Positions 41,771 to 51,866 of a DNA stretch of 64,000 bases are shown piece by piece; the first letter of the stretch is position 1; each line of letters opens with the position of its first letter. A program made the translations under genes and the position numbers. The notes under the pieces were generated by a model, which was not told the origin of the DNA, made no database searches, and saw nothing but the letters and a program-made list of their open reading frames with translations. This DNA is from Xenorhabdus eapokensis. GTDB lineage: Bacteria; Pseudomonadota; Gammaproteobacteria; Enterobacterales; Enterobacteriaceae. The stretch is taken from contig NZ_MKGQ01000005.1 of assembly GCF_001908105.1 (NCBI RefSeq), positions 105,917 through 169,916 of the forward strand. The letters run 5' to 3'.

Positions 41771-43666
41771 ATGAGTATGAAAGGTCAGGAAACCCGTGGA
41801 TTTCAGTCTGAAGTCAAACAATTGTTGCAGTTGATGATCCACTCTCTCTATTCCAATAAAGAAATTTTTCTCCGTGAACTGATTTCAAACGCATCTGATG
41901 CGGCTGACAAATTGCGCTTCCGTGCATTGTCGGCTCCTGAACTGTATGAAAATGATGGTGAATTGCGTGTTCGTCTGGCTCTTGATAAAGAACAGAAAAC
42001 GATCACCATCAGCGATAATGGTATCGGCATGTCCCGTGATGAAGTGATCGATAATCTGGGAACGATTGCAAAATCAGGTACTAAAGCATTTCTTGAATCC
42101 ATTGGTTCTGATCAGGCAAAAGACAGCCAATTGATTGGTCAGTTCGGTGTCGGTTTCTACTCTGCATTTATTGTTGCTGACAAAGTTACCGTACGTACTC
42201 GTGCAGCAGGAACACCCGCTGAACAAGGTGTGTTCTGGGAATCAACGGGAGAAGGCGACTACACCGTTGCTGATATTGAAAAAGCGGATCGTGGTACAGA
42301 AATCACCCTGCATCTGCGAGATGAGGAAAGTGAGTTCCTTAACGACTGGCGTCTGCGTTCTATCATTGGCAAATATTCTGATCATATTGCTTTGCCAGTT
42401 GAAATCGAAACCCAAACTAAAAACGAAGAAGACGATTCAGTTACCGTTACATGGGAAAAAATCAACAAGGCTCAAGCCTTGTGGACTCGTAGTAAAGCTG
42501 AAATCAGTGATGAAGAGTACCAAGAGTTTTATAAGCATATCTCCCATGATTTTACTGACTCTCTGATTTGGAGCCATAACCGCGTGGAAGGTAAGCAGGA
42601 ATATACTAGCTTGCTATATATTCCTTCCCAGGCACCGTGGGATATGTGGAACCGCGAACATAAACATGGCCTGAAATTATATGTACAGCGTGTATTCATC
42701 ATGGATGAAGCTGAACAGTTCATGCCAAATTACTTGCGCTTTGTCCGTGGTCTGATCGATTCCAACGACCTGCCATTGAACGTTTCTCGTGAAATTCTGC
42801 AAGATAGTTCAATCACACGTAATCTGCGCAGCGCGCTGACGAAACGTGTATTGCAAATGTTGGATAAACTGGCAAAAGACGACGCAGAAAAATATCAAAC
42901 TTTCTGGCAGCAATTCGGCCTGGTAATGAAAGAAGGTCCAGCCGAAGATGGCGCAAACAAAGAAGCTATTGCTAAGTTACTGCGCTTTGCTACAACTCAT
43001 AATGATAGCTCCGCCCAAACTGTTTCTCTGGAAGATTATGTTGGCCGCATGGCAGAAGGGCAGGAGAAGATTTATTACATTACAGCAGACAGTTATGCTG
43101 CGGCGAAGAATAGCCCACACTTGGAACTGTTCCGTAAGAAAGGCATTGAGGTTCTGTTGCTGTCTGACCGTATTGATGAATGGATGATGAGCTACCTGAC
43201 TGAATTCGATGGTAAATCATTCCAATCTGTCAGCAAGGCTGATGAGTCTCTCGACAAACTGGCGGATGAAAACAAAGCGGAGCAAGAAGAAGCAGACAAA
43301 AAACTGGAGCCATTCATTGAGCGCGTGAAGACTCTGCTGGGTGAGCGCGTGAAAGATGTGAAACTGACTCATCGTCTGACAGATACTCCAGCTATTGTAA
43401 CCACTGATGCCAATGCGATGAGCACTCAAATGGCGAAGCTATTTGCAGCAGCGGGTCAGACTGCACCCGAAGTAAGCTATAACTTTGAGCTGAATCCGGA
43501 ACATCTTCTGGTTAAGAAAGCGGCTGATATTGATAATGATGCTCAATTTGCTGATTGGGTAGAGTTGCTGTTGGATCAAGCACTATTTGCTGAACGTGGC
43601 ACCTTGGATGATCCAAACCAGTTTATTCGTCGTATGAATCAATTATTATTAGCTGAAAAAGCTTAA
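41771..43666 (+). CDS. htpG: Hsp90-family chaperone HtpG
   Basis: A dimeric ATP-dependent heat-shock chaperone. The GHKL ATPase motifs are visible: [14 protein letters not shown], the [10 protein letters not shown] loop, and [15 protein letters not shown]. It has 631 aa (E. coli 624). GAGG lies 6 bp before the first of two in-frame ATGs, so the start [10 protein letters not shown] is preferred over MKGQETRG. An exact heat-shock promoter match and a strong terminator flank it. Confidence 0.97.
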   Translation: MSMKGQETRGFQSEVKQLLQLMIHSLYSNKEIFLRELISNASDAADKLRFRALSAPELYENDGELRVRLALDKEQKTITISDNGIGMSRDEVIDNLGTIAKSGTKAFLESIGSDQAKDSQLIGQFGVGFYSAFIVADKVTVRTRAAGTPAEQGVFWESTGEGDYTVADIEKADRGTEITLHLRDEESEFLNDWRLRSIIGKYSDHIALPVEIETQTKNEEDDSVTVTWEKINKAQALWTRSKAEISDEEYQEFYKHISHDFTDSLIWSHNRVEGKQEYTSLLYIPSQAPWDMWNREHKHGLKLYVQRVFIMDEAEQFMPNYLRFVRGLIDSNDLPLNVSREILQDSSITRNLRSALTKRVLQMLDKLAKDDAEKYQTFWQQFGLVMKEGPAEDGANKEAIAKLLRFATTHNDSSAQTVSLEDYVGRMAEGQEKIYYITADSYAAAKNSPHLELFRKKGIEVLLLSDRIDEWMMSYLTEFDGKSFQSVSKADESLDKLADENKAEQEEADKKLEPFIERVKTLLGERVKDVKLTHRLTDTPAIVTTDANAMSTQMAKLFAAAGQTAPEVSYNFELNPEHLLVKKAADIDNDAQFADWVELLLDQALFAERGTLDDPNQFIRRMNQLLLAEKA

Positions 43667-43686
43667 ATTTATTGAGATAATGACAA

Positions 43687-43728
43687 AAACCACGCTTCAA
43701 AGAAAAATGAAGCGTGGTTTATTTTTTT
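43687..43728 (+). terminator. htpG terminator
   Basis: A 13-bp perfect stem AAACCACGCTTCA/TGAAGCGTGGTTT with an 8-nt loop, then ATTTTTTT. Confidence 0.95.
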
Positions 43729-43810
43729 AGTTAATGCGGAAACGTTTACCTGTTTTCTTGAGCCATTCCCCATTCAAATGGTATGGTGGTACGTTTTCTT
43801 TAAAATATGA

Positions 43811-44485
<675 letters not shown>

Positions 44486-44511
44486 TTTCGTGTTCTTTTG
44501 AGTTGTTATCA

Positions 44512-44542
44512 CAGGCGGCCTTCATACCGCCTGACTTTTTTA
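44512..44542 (+). terminator. adk terminator
   Basis: CAGGCGG/CCGCCTG stem with an 8-nt loop and a T-run (ACTTTTTT). Confidence 0.88.
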
Positions 44543-44645
44543 TCGTTCACGCTCCCCTAGAGAAATTTACTCCATGAAATGTTACATGTAACTATCATTC
44601 CTGTTTTATACTAGATTGTCAGTCATTTTAATGGAGCTCTGAGGA

Positions 44646-45611
44646 ATGAGTAGCAAGAAGTATGGTGTCCTATTAGTGAACCTCGGTACACCTGATGCGC
44701 CAACACCAGCAGCAATAAGATGTTATCTGGCAAATTTTCTGAGTGACAGAAGGGTAGTTGATATCCCGCCATTTATTTGGAAACCTATCCTGAATGGTTT
44801 TATTCTTCCTTTTCGTTCTTCTCGAATTGCTAAACTTTATCAAGAAATTTGGATGGAAGAAGGTTCTCCTTTATTGGTTTATAGTCGCCGTCAGCAGAAA
44901 TTGCTGAGTGAAAAATTGGTAGATATCCCTGTTGCTTTGGGAATGACTTACGGTTCTCCTTCTTTATCCCAGTCCGTCGAGAGTTTGTTACAACAAGGTA
45001 TTGAAGCGCTCATTATACTGCCACTTTATCCGCAATATTCCAGTACAACTTCGGCAGCGGTTTTTGACAGGATCAGTAAAATATTGCGAGAATACCGGAC
45101 AATTCCTACCCTGTATTTTGTCCGTAGTTATGCCACACACCCTGCCTATATTGCAGCACTAAAGGAAACCATTGAACAGAGCTTTGAAAAGCATGGTCAA
45201 CCTGATCGGTTAATTATTTCCTATCATGGTATTCCAGAACGTCTGGCAAAAATGGGTGATATTTATCCACAAGATTGTCAGGCGACAACTAAACTGTTGA
45301 GTCAGGTACTGGATTATCCGGCAGATAAAATGGTGATGACATACCAGTCGCGTTTTGGTCACTTACCGTGGTTATCTCCTTATACCGATAAAACCATAGC
45401 ATCATTACCCAGCCAGGGGGTGGAACATGTTCAAGTGGTGTGTCCGGGGTTTGCGGCAGATTGTTTGGAAACGTTGGAAGAGATTAAGCAACAGAATAAA
45501 GTTATCTTTTTAGAAGCTGGCGGGAAAAAGTTTGAATATATCTCTGCACTTAATGATAATAAAGCCCACATTTCTTTGCTTGAACAGTTGGTAGATAGTG
45601 TCATGAAATAA
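44646..45611 (+). CDS. hemH: Ferrochelatase HemH
   Basis: HemH inserts ferrous iron into protoporphyrin IX, the last step of heme synthesis. The motif [13 protein letters not shown] carries the conserved metal-handling His (about residue 195), and [10 protein letters not shown] and [15 protein letters not shown] are family landmarks. It has 321 aa (E. coli 320). AGG lies before the ATG. It stands left of a lone wzz gene rather than an O-antigen cluster. Confidence 0.97.
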   Translation: MSSKKYGVLLVNLGTPDAPTPAAIRCYLANFLSDRRVVDIPPFIWKPILNGFILPFRSSRIAKLYQEIWMEEGSPLLVYSRRQQKLLSEKLVDIPVALGMTYGSPSLSQSVESLLQQGIEALIILPLYPQYSSTTSAAVFDRISKILREYRTIPTLYFVRSYATHPAYIAALKETIEQSFEKHGQPDRLIISYHGIPERLAKMGDIYPQDCQATTKLLSQVLDYPADKMVMTYQSRFGHLPWLSPYTDKTIASLPSQGVEHVQVVCPGFAADCLETLEEIKQQNKVIFLEAGGKKFEYISALNDNKAHISLLEQLVDSVMK

Positions 45612-45774
45612 CCAGCCATTGCTGATTATGGGACATTATCACACATGATGAATAGCAGACATTGATCGTCGTATGATTTTAAAGATATGGCTTTTAACCG
45701 ATAAGTAGGATAAGCAAGAAAAAGATCTTGTATATCAATGAAAAGCAAAATTATTTGGATTGGACATATAGATA

Positions 45775-46887
45775 ATGAGTAATAAACCTATTAAACACCC
45801 CGATTTTTACCAAGAACATGCCAACTATTATCCTCCAGCACAGGAGGATGAAATTGATTTGTTTGAACTATTCTCTGTACTCTTCCAATCAAAATATTTG
45901 ATCATTGCCGTATCTTTCGTTTTTGCAATTATTGGTTTCGGTACGGCATCATTTTTACCGCAAAAATGGACCAGTACAGCGGCTGTAGTGAAACCAGGGC
46001 TGGAGGAGTTTCAGCCATTGAAAAATGCGTTAACGGATTTACATGTTCTGAACATAGATCCTAAAATGACAGAAGGATCACTGTATAAACGGTTTATTGA
46101 AAACTATAACTCACGTGTATTGCGTGAAGAATATTTGGTTAATACCAATTACTTCAAGACCTTGCTTGCTAAGAATCAAGACAGTTCTGAGCAGGAAAAA
46201 AGAACACTAATCGAAAAAATTGTCAATAAAAATATTGAGATAGTTTTACCTAAGAAAGAGAAAGATGATGAAATTATCGATGAAGTCAAACTCTCTTTCA
46301 GTGCTGACAATGCAGAAGATGCTTATAATCTATTAAGTGGCTATATCAAATTCGTCTCTTCAGTGGTTCGTGATCAAGTGAAAGAAGAGCTGAGTGATAT
46401 GGTTCATGAGAAACTGGAATACTCACAAAAGCTGTATGCCCTCGATTTGGAACGTATCGCTAATATGCGCAGTGTAGATATTGAGCGGTTGAAGTATGCG
46501 ATTTCTCTTGCAGATTCTGCCGGCATTAAAAAACCAGTATCCAATGGCGGGACTATGATCAAGGATGACCCAGATTATTCGATTGCGCTGGGTTCTGATG
46601 CACTGCAACGTAAATTACAGATTACTGAAGAAATTACTGATCCAACTAAAATCGATGCAGACCTGCGTAATCGCCAGTTGTATATTAAAAATCTGGAAAA
46701 AGTGAATGTTAATACAGTTGATTTTGTACCATTCAAATACATGCAGGAACCTTATAAACCGACGTCAAAAGACTCACCCAAGCGTTTGCTGATTTTGATT
46801 GGAGCAGGCTTTATCGGATTGATTTTATCTATCATGTATGTTCTGTTACGTCACATGATCCGTAGCCGCCAGAAACAAGAGGCTTAA
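45775..46887 (+). CDS. wzz: Wzz-type polysaccharide chain-length regulator (FepE-like)
   Basis: An inner-membrane polysaccharide co-polymerase that sets O-antigen chain length. Two membrane helices bracket the protein: one at about 41-61 (YLIIAVSFVFAIIGF) and one at about 340-360 (LLILIGAGFIGLILSI) preceded by the Pro-rich YKPTSKDSPKR motif. Between them is a long helical periplasmic region. It has 370 aa, close to FepE/long-type Wzz (about 377) and longer than WzzB. In Yersinia, the O-antigen cluster lies exactly between hemH and gsk, with wzz at its end; here only wzz remains. Confidence 0.9.
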   Translation: MSNKPIKHPDFYQEHANYYPPAQEDEIDLFELFSVLFQSKYLIIAVSFVFAIIGFGTASFLPQKWTSTAAVVKPGLEEFQPLKNALTDLHVLNIDPKMTEGSLYKRFIENYNSRVLREEYLVNTNYFKTLLAKNQDSSEQEKRTLIEKIVNKNIEIVLPKKEKDDEIIDEVKLSFSADNAEDAYNLLSGYIKFVSSVVRDQVKEELSDMVHEKLEYSQKLYALDLERIANMRSVDIERLKYAISLADSAGIKKPVSNGGTMIKDDPDYSIALGSDALQRKLQITEEITDPTKIDADLRNRQLYIKNLEKVNVNTVDFVPFKYMQEPYKPTSKDSPKRLLILIGAGFIGLILSIMYVLLRHMIRSRQKQEA

Positions 46888-46942
46888 TATTATTTATAAC
46901 TCGTATATGTTATCAATAATATTCTGATAGCTAGCGCTTCGG

Positions 46943-46977
46943 CAGCCAATGTTGTAATAGCATTGGCTGTCTTTATT
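46943..46977 (+). terminator. wzz terminator
   Basis: CAGCCAATG/CATTGGCTG perfect stem with a 9-nt loop, then a T-rich tail (TCTTTATTTT). Confidence 0.85.
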
Positions 46978-47070
46978 TTGGGCGCTGTATTTTTTATTTC
47001 TCCCCGGTATTGTGACACACTATATTATGCTAACATGCTGCATATTTTAGCTTTACAGCAGTAATTAATC

Positions 47071-48381
47071 ATGAAATTCCCTGGTAAACGCAAATCTAAA
47101 CACTATTTTCCTGTCAGTTTAAGAGATCCTCTGCTCCAACCCATCAAAGAGATGATGGATACCGAAAATAATCAAGCTTACATTGTTGGTATTGACCAGA
47201 CATTGGTTGATATTGAAGCCAAAGTTGATGAAGATTTTATCCAACGTTATAACCTAAGCCAGGGACATTCGTTAGTTATTGAAGATGATGTAGCCGAGGC
47301 GCTTTACAGGGAGCTGACAGAAAAAAATCTTATCAGCCATGAATTTGCGGGTGGCACTATTGGTAATACTTTGCACAACTATTCTGTGCTGGCTGATGAT
47401 AAATCCGTCCTGCTTGGCGCGATGTGTAATAACATTCAAATAGGAAGTTATGCGTATTGTTATCTCTGCAATACATCCAGCCGTATGGATTTAAATCACC
47501 TTCAGGGGGTTGATGGTCCAATTGGCCGCTGTTTTACCTTAGTGACGGAAAATGGTGAAAGAACATTTGCCATTAGTCCGGGATTAATGAATCAGCTTCG
47601 CCCAGAAAACATTCCTGAACATATTATTGCGGAAGCGTCAGCTTTGGTGATCACCGCTTATTTGGTGCGTTGTAAATCGGGTGAGCCAATGCCGGAAGCG
47701 ACGATGAAAGCCATTGAGTATGCGAAGAAGCATAACGTACCTGTTGTATTAACGTTAGGTACAAAATATGTCATTACAGATGATCCGCAATGGTGGCGCG
47801 ATTTTCTGGCTGACAATGTTTCTGTTGTTGCAATGAATGAAGATGAAGCTTGTGAATTGACAGGTTTCAGCGATCCTTTATTAGCGGCTGATATGGCACT
47901 AAATTGGGTGGATCTGGTGTTATGTACCGCTGGGCCTGCTGGATTATATATGGCAGGTTACACTGAAGAGGAGCATAAACGCCAAACATTGCATCCTTTG
48001 TTACCTGGTGCGATTGCAGAATTTAATCGCTATGAATTCAGTCGGGCGATGCGTAAGGTGGATTGCCAAAACCCGATGCGGGTCTATTCCCATATTGAAC
48101 CTTATATGGGGGGACCTGAAAAAATCATGAATACCAATGGTGCTGGAGATGGCGCGTTATCTGCATTACTGCATGATATTACTGCCAACAGCTATCATCG
48201 CATGAATGTACCGAATTCCAGCAAACATGCGCGCTCTTGTTTAACCTATTCTTCTTTGGCTCAGGTATGCAAGTATGCTAATAGAGTGAGTTATCAGGTA
48301 TTGAGCCAGCATTCTCCGCGTCTGACTAGAGGGTTGCCGGAGAAAGAAGATAGTCTGGAAGAATCTTACTGGGAACGTTGA
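47071..48381 (+). CDS. gsk: Inosine-guanosine kinase
   Basis: A PfkB/ribokinase-family enzyme that phosphorylates guanosine and inosine for purine salvage. The ATP-site motif TNGAGDGALSALLHD with the catalytic Asp is near residue 355, and the N-terminal FAGGTIGNTLHNYS is the substrate-binding region. It has 436 aa (E. coli 434). Confidence 0.96.
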   Translation: MKFPGKRKSKHYFPVSLRDPLLQPIKEMMDTENNQAYIVGIDQTLVDIEAKVDEDFIQRYNLSQGHSLVIEDDVAEALYRELTEKNLISHEFAGGTIGNTLHNYSVLADDKSVLLGAMCNNIQIGSYAYCYLCNTSSRMDLNHLQGVDGPIGRCFTLVTENGERTFAISPGLMNQLRPENIPEHIIAEASALVITAYLVRCKSGEPMPEATMKAIEYAKKHNVPVVLTLGTKYVITDDPQWWRDFLADNVSVVAMNEDEACELTGFSDPLLAADMALNWVDLVLCTAGPAGLYMAGYTEEEHKRQTLHPLLPGAIAEFNRYEFSRAMRKVDCQNPMRVYSHIEPYMGGPEKIMNTNGAGDGALSALLHDITANSYHRMNVPNSSKHARSCLTYSSLAQVCKYANRVSYQVLSQHSPRLTRGLPEKEDSLEESYWER

Positions 48382-48418
48382 TTCTGCTAGCCTGAGATAT
48401 TTTTTAACTGTTTTTATT

Positions 48419-48445
48419 GGATATCCCCATGTTATGGGGATATCC
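48419..48445. terminator. Hairpin between convergent gsk and ybaL
   Basis: A 12-bp perfect stem GGATATCCCCAT/ATGGGGATATCC with a GTT loop between convergent genes; little U-run. Confidence 0.75.
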
Positions 48446-48459
48446 CTTTGGCTTGTAAG

Positions 48460-50175
48460 TTATGTTGATGATGGGGTCGCTGGTGAATGTAATGATGGTG
48501 GCTCTATTGGACAACCTTCTTCATATTCTTCAGGTAATGCATCAGCCATTGCCCGCGCTATTTCATGTTCACCAATGATAATGTGGTTAGTGCCGCGCTC
48601 CGCAATGTAAGTGACTTCATCATCATAATGTGCCCGAACAATGATATTGATATCTGGCCTGATCTCTCTGGCATTCGCAACAATCTCACCCGCTTCATAA
48701 CCATTGGGGATTGTCAGGAATAAAATACACGCACAATCGAGCCTTGCCAGAGCCATGATCTCTTTATTAGCGGCGTTACCCATTATGGCACTGATACCCA
48801 TTTCGCCTAACTCTTCAAATCGGGCACGTGTATCTTCAATCACCACGACTGGAAAATTTTTTGCTTGTAAACGCTGACAAAGCTGATTTCCCACTCGGCC
48901 ATAACCCACCACAATAGCATGACCACAAATATCGACAGGGATCTGGGTTTCTTCTTCCAGTGTTTCTTCGAGTAATTGTTCTTCAATGGTTTCGGTTTTT
49001 TCCAAATAGCGATCCAGTAAGCTGAATAGAACAGGATTTAGCATGATTGAAATGATGGCGGCAGCCAGTACGAGGTTACGGGCTTCCCCATCCAGGAATC
49101 CCAGCGTGACACTAAGCCCAGCGAGAATAAAGGCAAATTCACCAATTTGGGCGAGACTGGCTGAAATGGTTAGGGCTGTACGACGTGAATGCCCAAACAT
49201 TCTGACCAGTAGCATGGCAGCTAATGACTTGCCAATGATAATAATGGCAAGGGTTCCTAAAATCGCCAGAGGCTGTTGGAGTAAGACCATAGGGTCAAAC
49301 AGCATGCCAACGGAAACAAAGAAAAGGACCGCGAAAGCATCCCTTAACGGTAAAGTATCTTGCGCTGCCCGATGACTTAATTCTGACTCATTCAGTACCA
49401 TCCCCGCGAAGAAGGCACCGAGGGCAAATGAAGCATCAAATAGTGTCACCGCGCCATAAGCAACACCTAACGCAATGGCAAGTACAGCCAGTGTGAATAG
49501 TTCACGGGAGCCTGTCCCAGCGGTTTTCGCCAGTAACCAGGGAATGACACGCCGTCCAACGAAAATCATCAACAAAATAAAGGCAACAACTTTTCCAACG
49601 GTGAGAGATATCTTTAACAGCAATTGACCTATATTTGCGTTTTGGCTGTCCATAATTCCGGCTGCTGCAGGAAGTAATACTAACGTCAGTACCATAGCCA
49701 GATCTTCAACAATTAACCAACCAATGGCAATTTGCCCTCTCTGACTATCAACGAGCTGTCGTTCTTCTAATGCCCTGAGTAATACTACTGTGCTGGCGGT
49801 AGACAGGCAAAGACCAAATACAATGCCGTTGAGCAATCCCCAACCGAGTAACATTGATAATCCAGTACCTAACAAGGTTGCAACTGCAATTTGGGCGATA
49901 GCACCAGGAATGGCAATTGATTTAACGGCTAACAAATCTTTAAGTGAAAAATGTAGACCGACACCAAACATCAGTAAGATCACACCAATTTCTGACAGTT
50001 CTGGAGCTAAAGATGTATCGGCAACAAAACCAGGAGTAAAGGGACCCGCTAGTACACCTGCTACGAGGTATCCTACCAGAGGTGAGATTCTCAGGCGCTG
50101 CGCCAGCATGCCAAGCAGATAGGCAAGAACAAAACCGCCAACAATGGTCGTGATAAGAGGTGTCGAGTGCTCCAT
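48460..50175 (-). CDS. ybaL: CPA2 cation:proton antiporter YbaL
   Basis: A KefB/KefC-like inner-membrane antiporter with about 12 hydrophobic helices (residues 5-390) and a C-terminal TrkA-N (RCK) nucleotide-binding domain beginning HAIVVGYGRVGNQLCQR (around 418). The predicted role is cation (K+/Na+) exchange; E. coli YbaL is not well characterised. The ATG at 50175 is preceded by AAGGAG; the adjacent TTG is ignored. It has 571 aa (E. coli 558). Confidence 0.93.
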   Translation of the reverse strand: MEHSTPLITTIVGGFVLAYLLGMLAQRLRISPLVGYLVAGVLAGPFTPGFVADTSLAPELSEIGVILLMFGVGLHFSLKDLLAVKSIAIPGAIAQIAVATLLGTGLSMLLGWGLLNGIVFGLCLSTASTVVLLRALEERQLVDSQRGQIAIGWLIVEDLAMVLTLVLLPAAAGIMDSQNANIGQLLLKISLTVGKVVAFILLMIFVGRRVIPWLLAKTAGTGSRELFTLAVLAIALGVAYGAVTLFDASFALGAFFAGMVLNESELSHRAAQDTLPLRDAFAVLFFVSVGMLFDPMVLLQQPLAILGTLAIIIIGKSLAAMLLVRMFGHSRRTALTISASLAQIGEFAFILAGLSVTLGFLDGEARNLVLAAAIISIMLNPVLFSLLDRYLEKTETIEEQLLEETLEEETQIPVDICGHAIVVGYGRVGNQLCQRLQAKNFPVVVIEDTRARFEELGEMGISAIMGNAANKEIMALARLDCACILFLTIPNGYEAGEIVANAREIRPDINIIVRAHYDDEVTYIAERGTNHIIIGEHEIARAMADALPEEYEEGCPIEPPSLHSPATPSST

Positions 50176-50289
50176 CAAGGCTCCTTCTGGGTAGCGAGTA
50201 TATAAATTTTGTAATTAGGTGAGGTAATAATATATTTTATGAATAGTTAAAGGTTACAAAAAATATATTGAGTGGTAAAAATGATAATA

Positions 50290-50328
50290 ATCTACATAAA
50301 TACTATCTTAATGTAATTTTATGTAGAT
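50290..50328. promoter_or_regulatory. 11-bp inverted repeat between fsr and ybaL
   Basis: ATCTACATAAA and TTTATGTAGAT are perfect arms separated by 17 bp, 115 bp upstream of ybaL and 80 bp beyond the fsr stop. It is too AT-rich for a strong terminator. An operator for ybaL is possible. Confidence 0.4.
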
Positions 50329-50407
50329 ATTGTCATTATTTACGCTAGTTTACAAAGAAAAATAGCGTGATAATTATGGTGCTTATCCAAGGTTTTTCTT
50401 GTCTTTT

Positions 50408-51625
50408 TTAAGGGTTTTTTTCTATATTTGGCAAGAAAAGCGTAAAAATACCAAGAAGTGGTAAAAAAGCACAAATTTTGTAAACCAATTCTATACTGGT
50501 TTTATCTGCGACATAACCAAGTACGGCAGCCCCAATACCACCCATACCAAAGGCCAGACCAAAGAACAAACCTGCAATCATGCCTGTTTTGCCGGGAATA
50601 AGCTCTTGAGCATAGACTAAAATAGCAGAGAATGCAGAGGCCAATATTATACCAATAATAACCGTCAATATGCTTGTCCAGAATAAAGAAGCATAAGGTA
50701 ACAGCAGGGTAAAAGGTGCAACACCAAGGATTGAACCCCAAATGACATATTTCCGACCTATCTTATCTCCAACGGGTCCTCCAATCAAAGTACCTGTCGC
50801 TACGGCAAATAAAAAGATAAATAGGTGGATCTGGGCATTTTGCACTGATAAGCCAAATTTCTGTATCAGGTAAAAAGTATAGTAACTACTGATACTGGTT
50901 AGGTAAAAATACTTGGAGAAAACCAGCAACAGCAGAATGGCAAAAGCGTTTATGATAGTTTTTCTAGGCAGCTTTGGCAGGGAATTGGTATGAGAAGACG
51001 GTGGGGTTATAACCCGATGCTGCATCTTATACCACTGGCTGACTTGCAAGAGGATGACGATAGCTAACAATGCTGCCAGGGAAAACCAACCGACGTTTCC
51101 TTTGCCGTAAGGCGCAATGAAAATAGCGGCTAACAGTGGACCCAATGAACTTCCTAAATTACCCCCTACTTGAAATAAAGATTGTGCCAGACCATGACGT
51201 CCACCTGAAGCCATGCGTGCGACTCGTGACGATTCTGGATGAAAAACGGATGATCCTGCACCGACTAGTGCGGCAGCTATTAAAATAATTGAAAAACTTT
51301 CAGCATAAGCTAATAGAAGCAAACCAGATAGGGTAAATCCCATACCGATAGGCAATGAATAGGGCTGCGGATGTTTATCAGTATACAAACCGATAAGAGG
51401 CTGCAATAGGGAGGCAGTTACCTGATAGGTTAGCGTTATCATGCCAACCTGAATAAAACTGAGGGTAAATTCAGATTGCAGCAGTGGGTAAATAGCCAGA
51501 ATCAACGATTGAATCATATCATTCAGCATATGGGATAAGCTGATGGCACCGAGAATTGAAAAAACGGTCTGATGTGTTTTTATTGGTGATGTTGGAAAAG
51601 AGGCTGTTTTATTTTTTTCACTCAT
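50408..51625 (-). CDS. fsr: MFS fosmidomycin-resistance exporter Fsr
   Basis: A 12-helix MFS exporter which in E. coli confers fosmidomycin resistance when overproduced. Conserved parts include the GGPVGDKIGRKYVIWGS loop between helices and AALVGAGSSVFHPESSRVAR. It has 405 aa (E. coli 406). It is divergent from ushA, as in E. coli. Confidence 0.93.
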   Translation of the reverse strand: MSEKNKTASFPTSPIKTHQTVFSILGAISLSHMLNDMIQSLILAIYPLLQSEFTLSFIQVGMITLTYQVTASLLQPLIGLYTDKHPQPYSLPIGMGFTLSGLLLLAYAESFSIILIAAALVGAGSSVFHPESSRVARMASGGRHGLAQSLFQVGGNLGSSLGPLLAAIFIAPYGKGNVGWFSLAALLAIVILLQVSQWYKMQHRVITPPSSHTNSLPKLPRKTIINAFAILLLLVFSKYFYLTSISSYYTFYLIQKFGLSVQNAQIHLFIFLFAVATGTLIGGPVGDKIGRKYVIWGSILGVAPFTLLLPYASLFWTSILTVIIGIILASAFSAILVYAQELIPGKTGMIAGLFFGLAFGMGGIGAAVLGYVADKTSIELVYKICAFLPLLGIFTLFLPNIEKNP

Positions 51626-51866
51626 ATTTATTCGCTTATTAATCTCATTATCAACAAAATGTGTAGGGGTAAATTTTTTAGGTTTGTTGAGTTATTGTTT
51701 AATTTTTACACCATAATGCATGTTAGATAATTAACAAAACTTTTATTCATACCTATATAATTTGACTGCAATTTCAAAAAGGTGAACTCTTTTAAGCAAC
51801 GGCTTGAAAGGAATGAATCATCACTAACATATAACCAATAGAATTTAAAGTACATGGAGATATCCC

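Noticed and set aside
45612..45774. JUMPstart/ops element before wzz, expected for an O-antigen operon
   Set aside because: No sequence resembling the JUMPstart consensus could be seen in this spacer.
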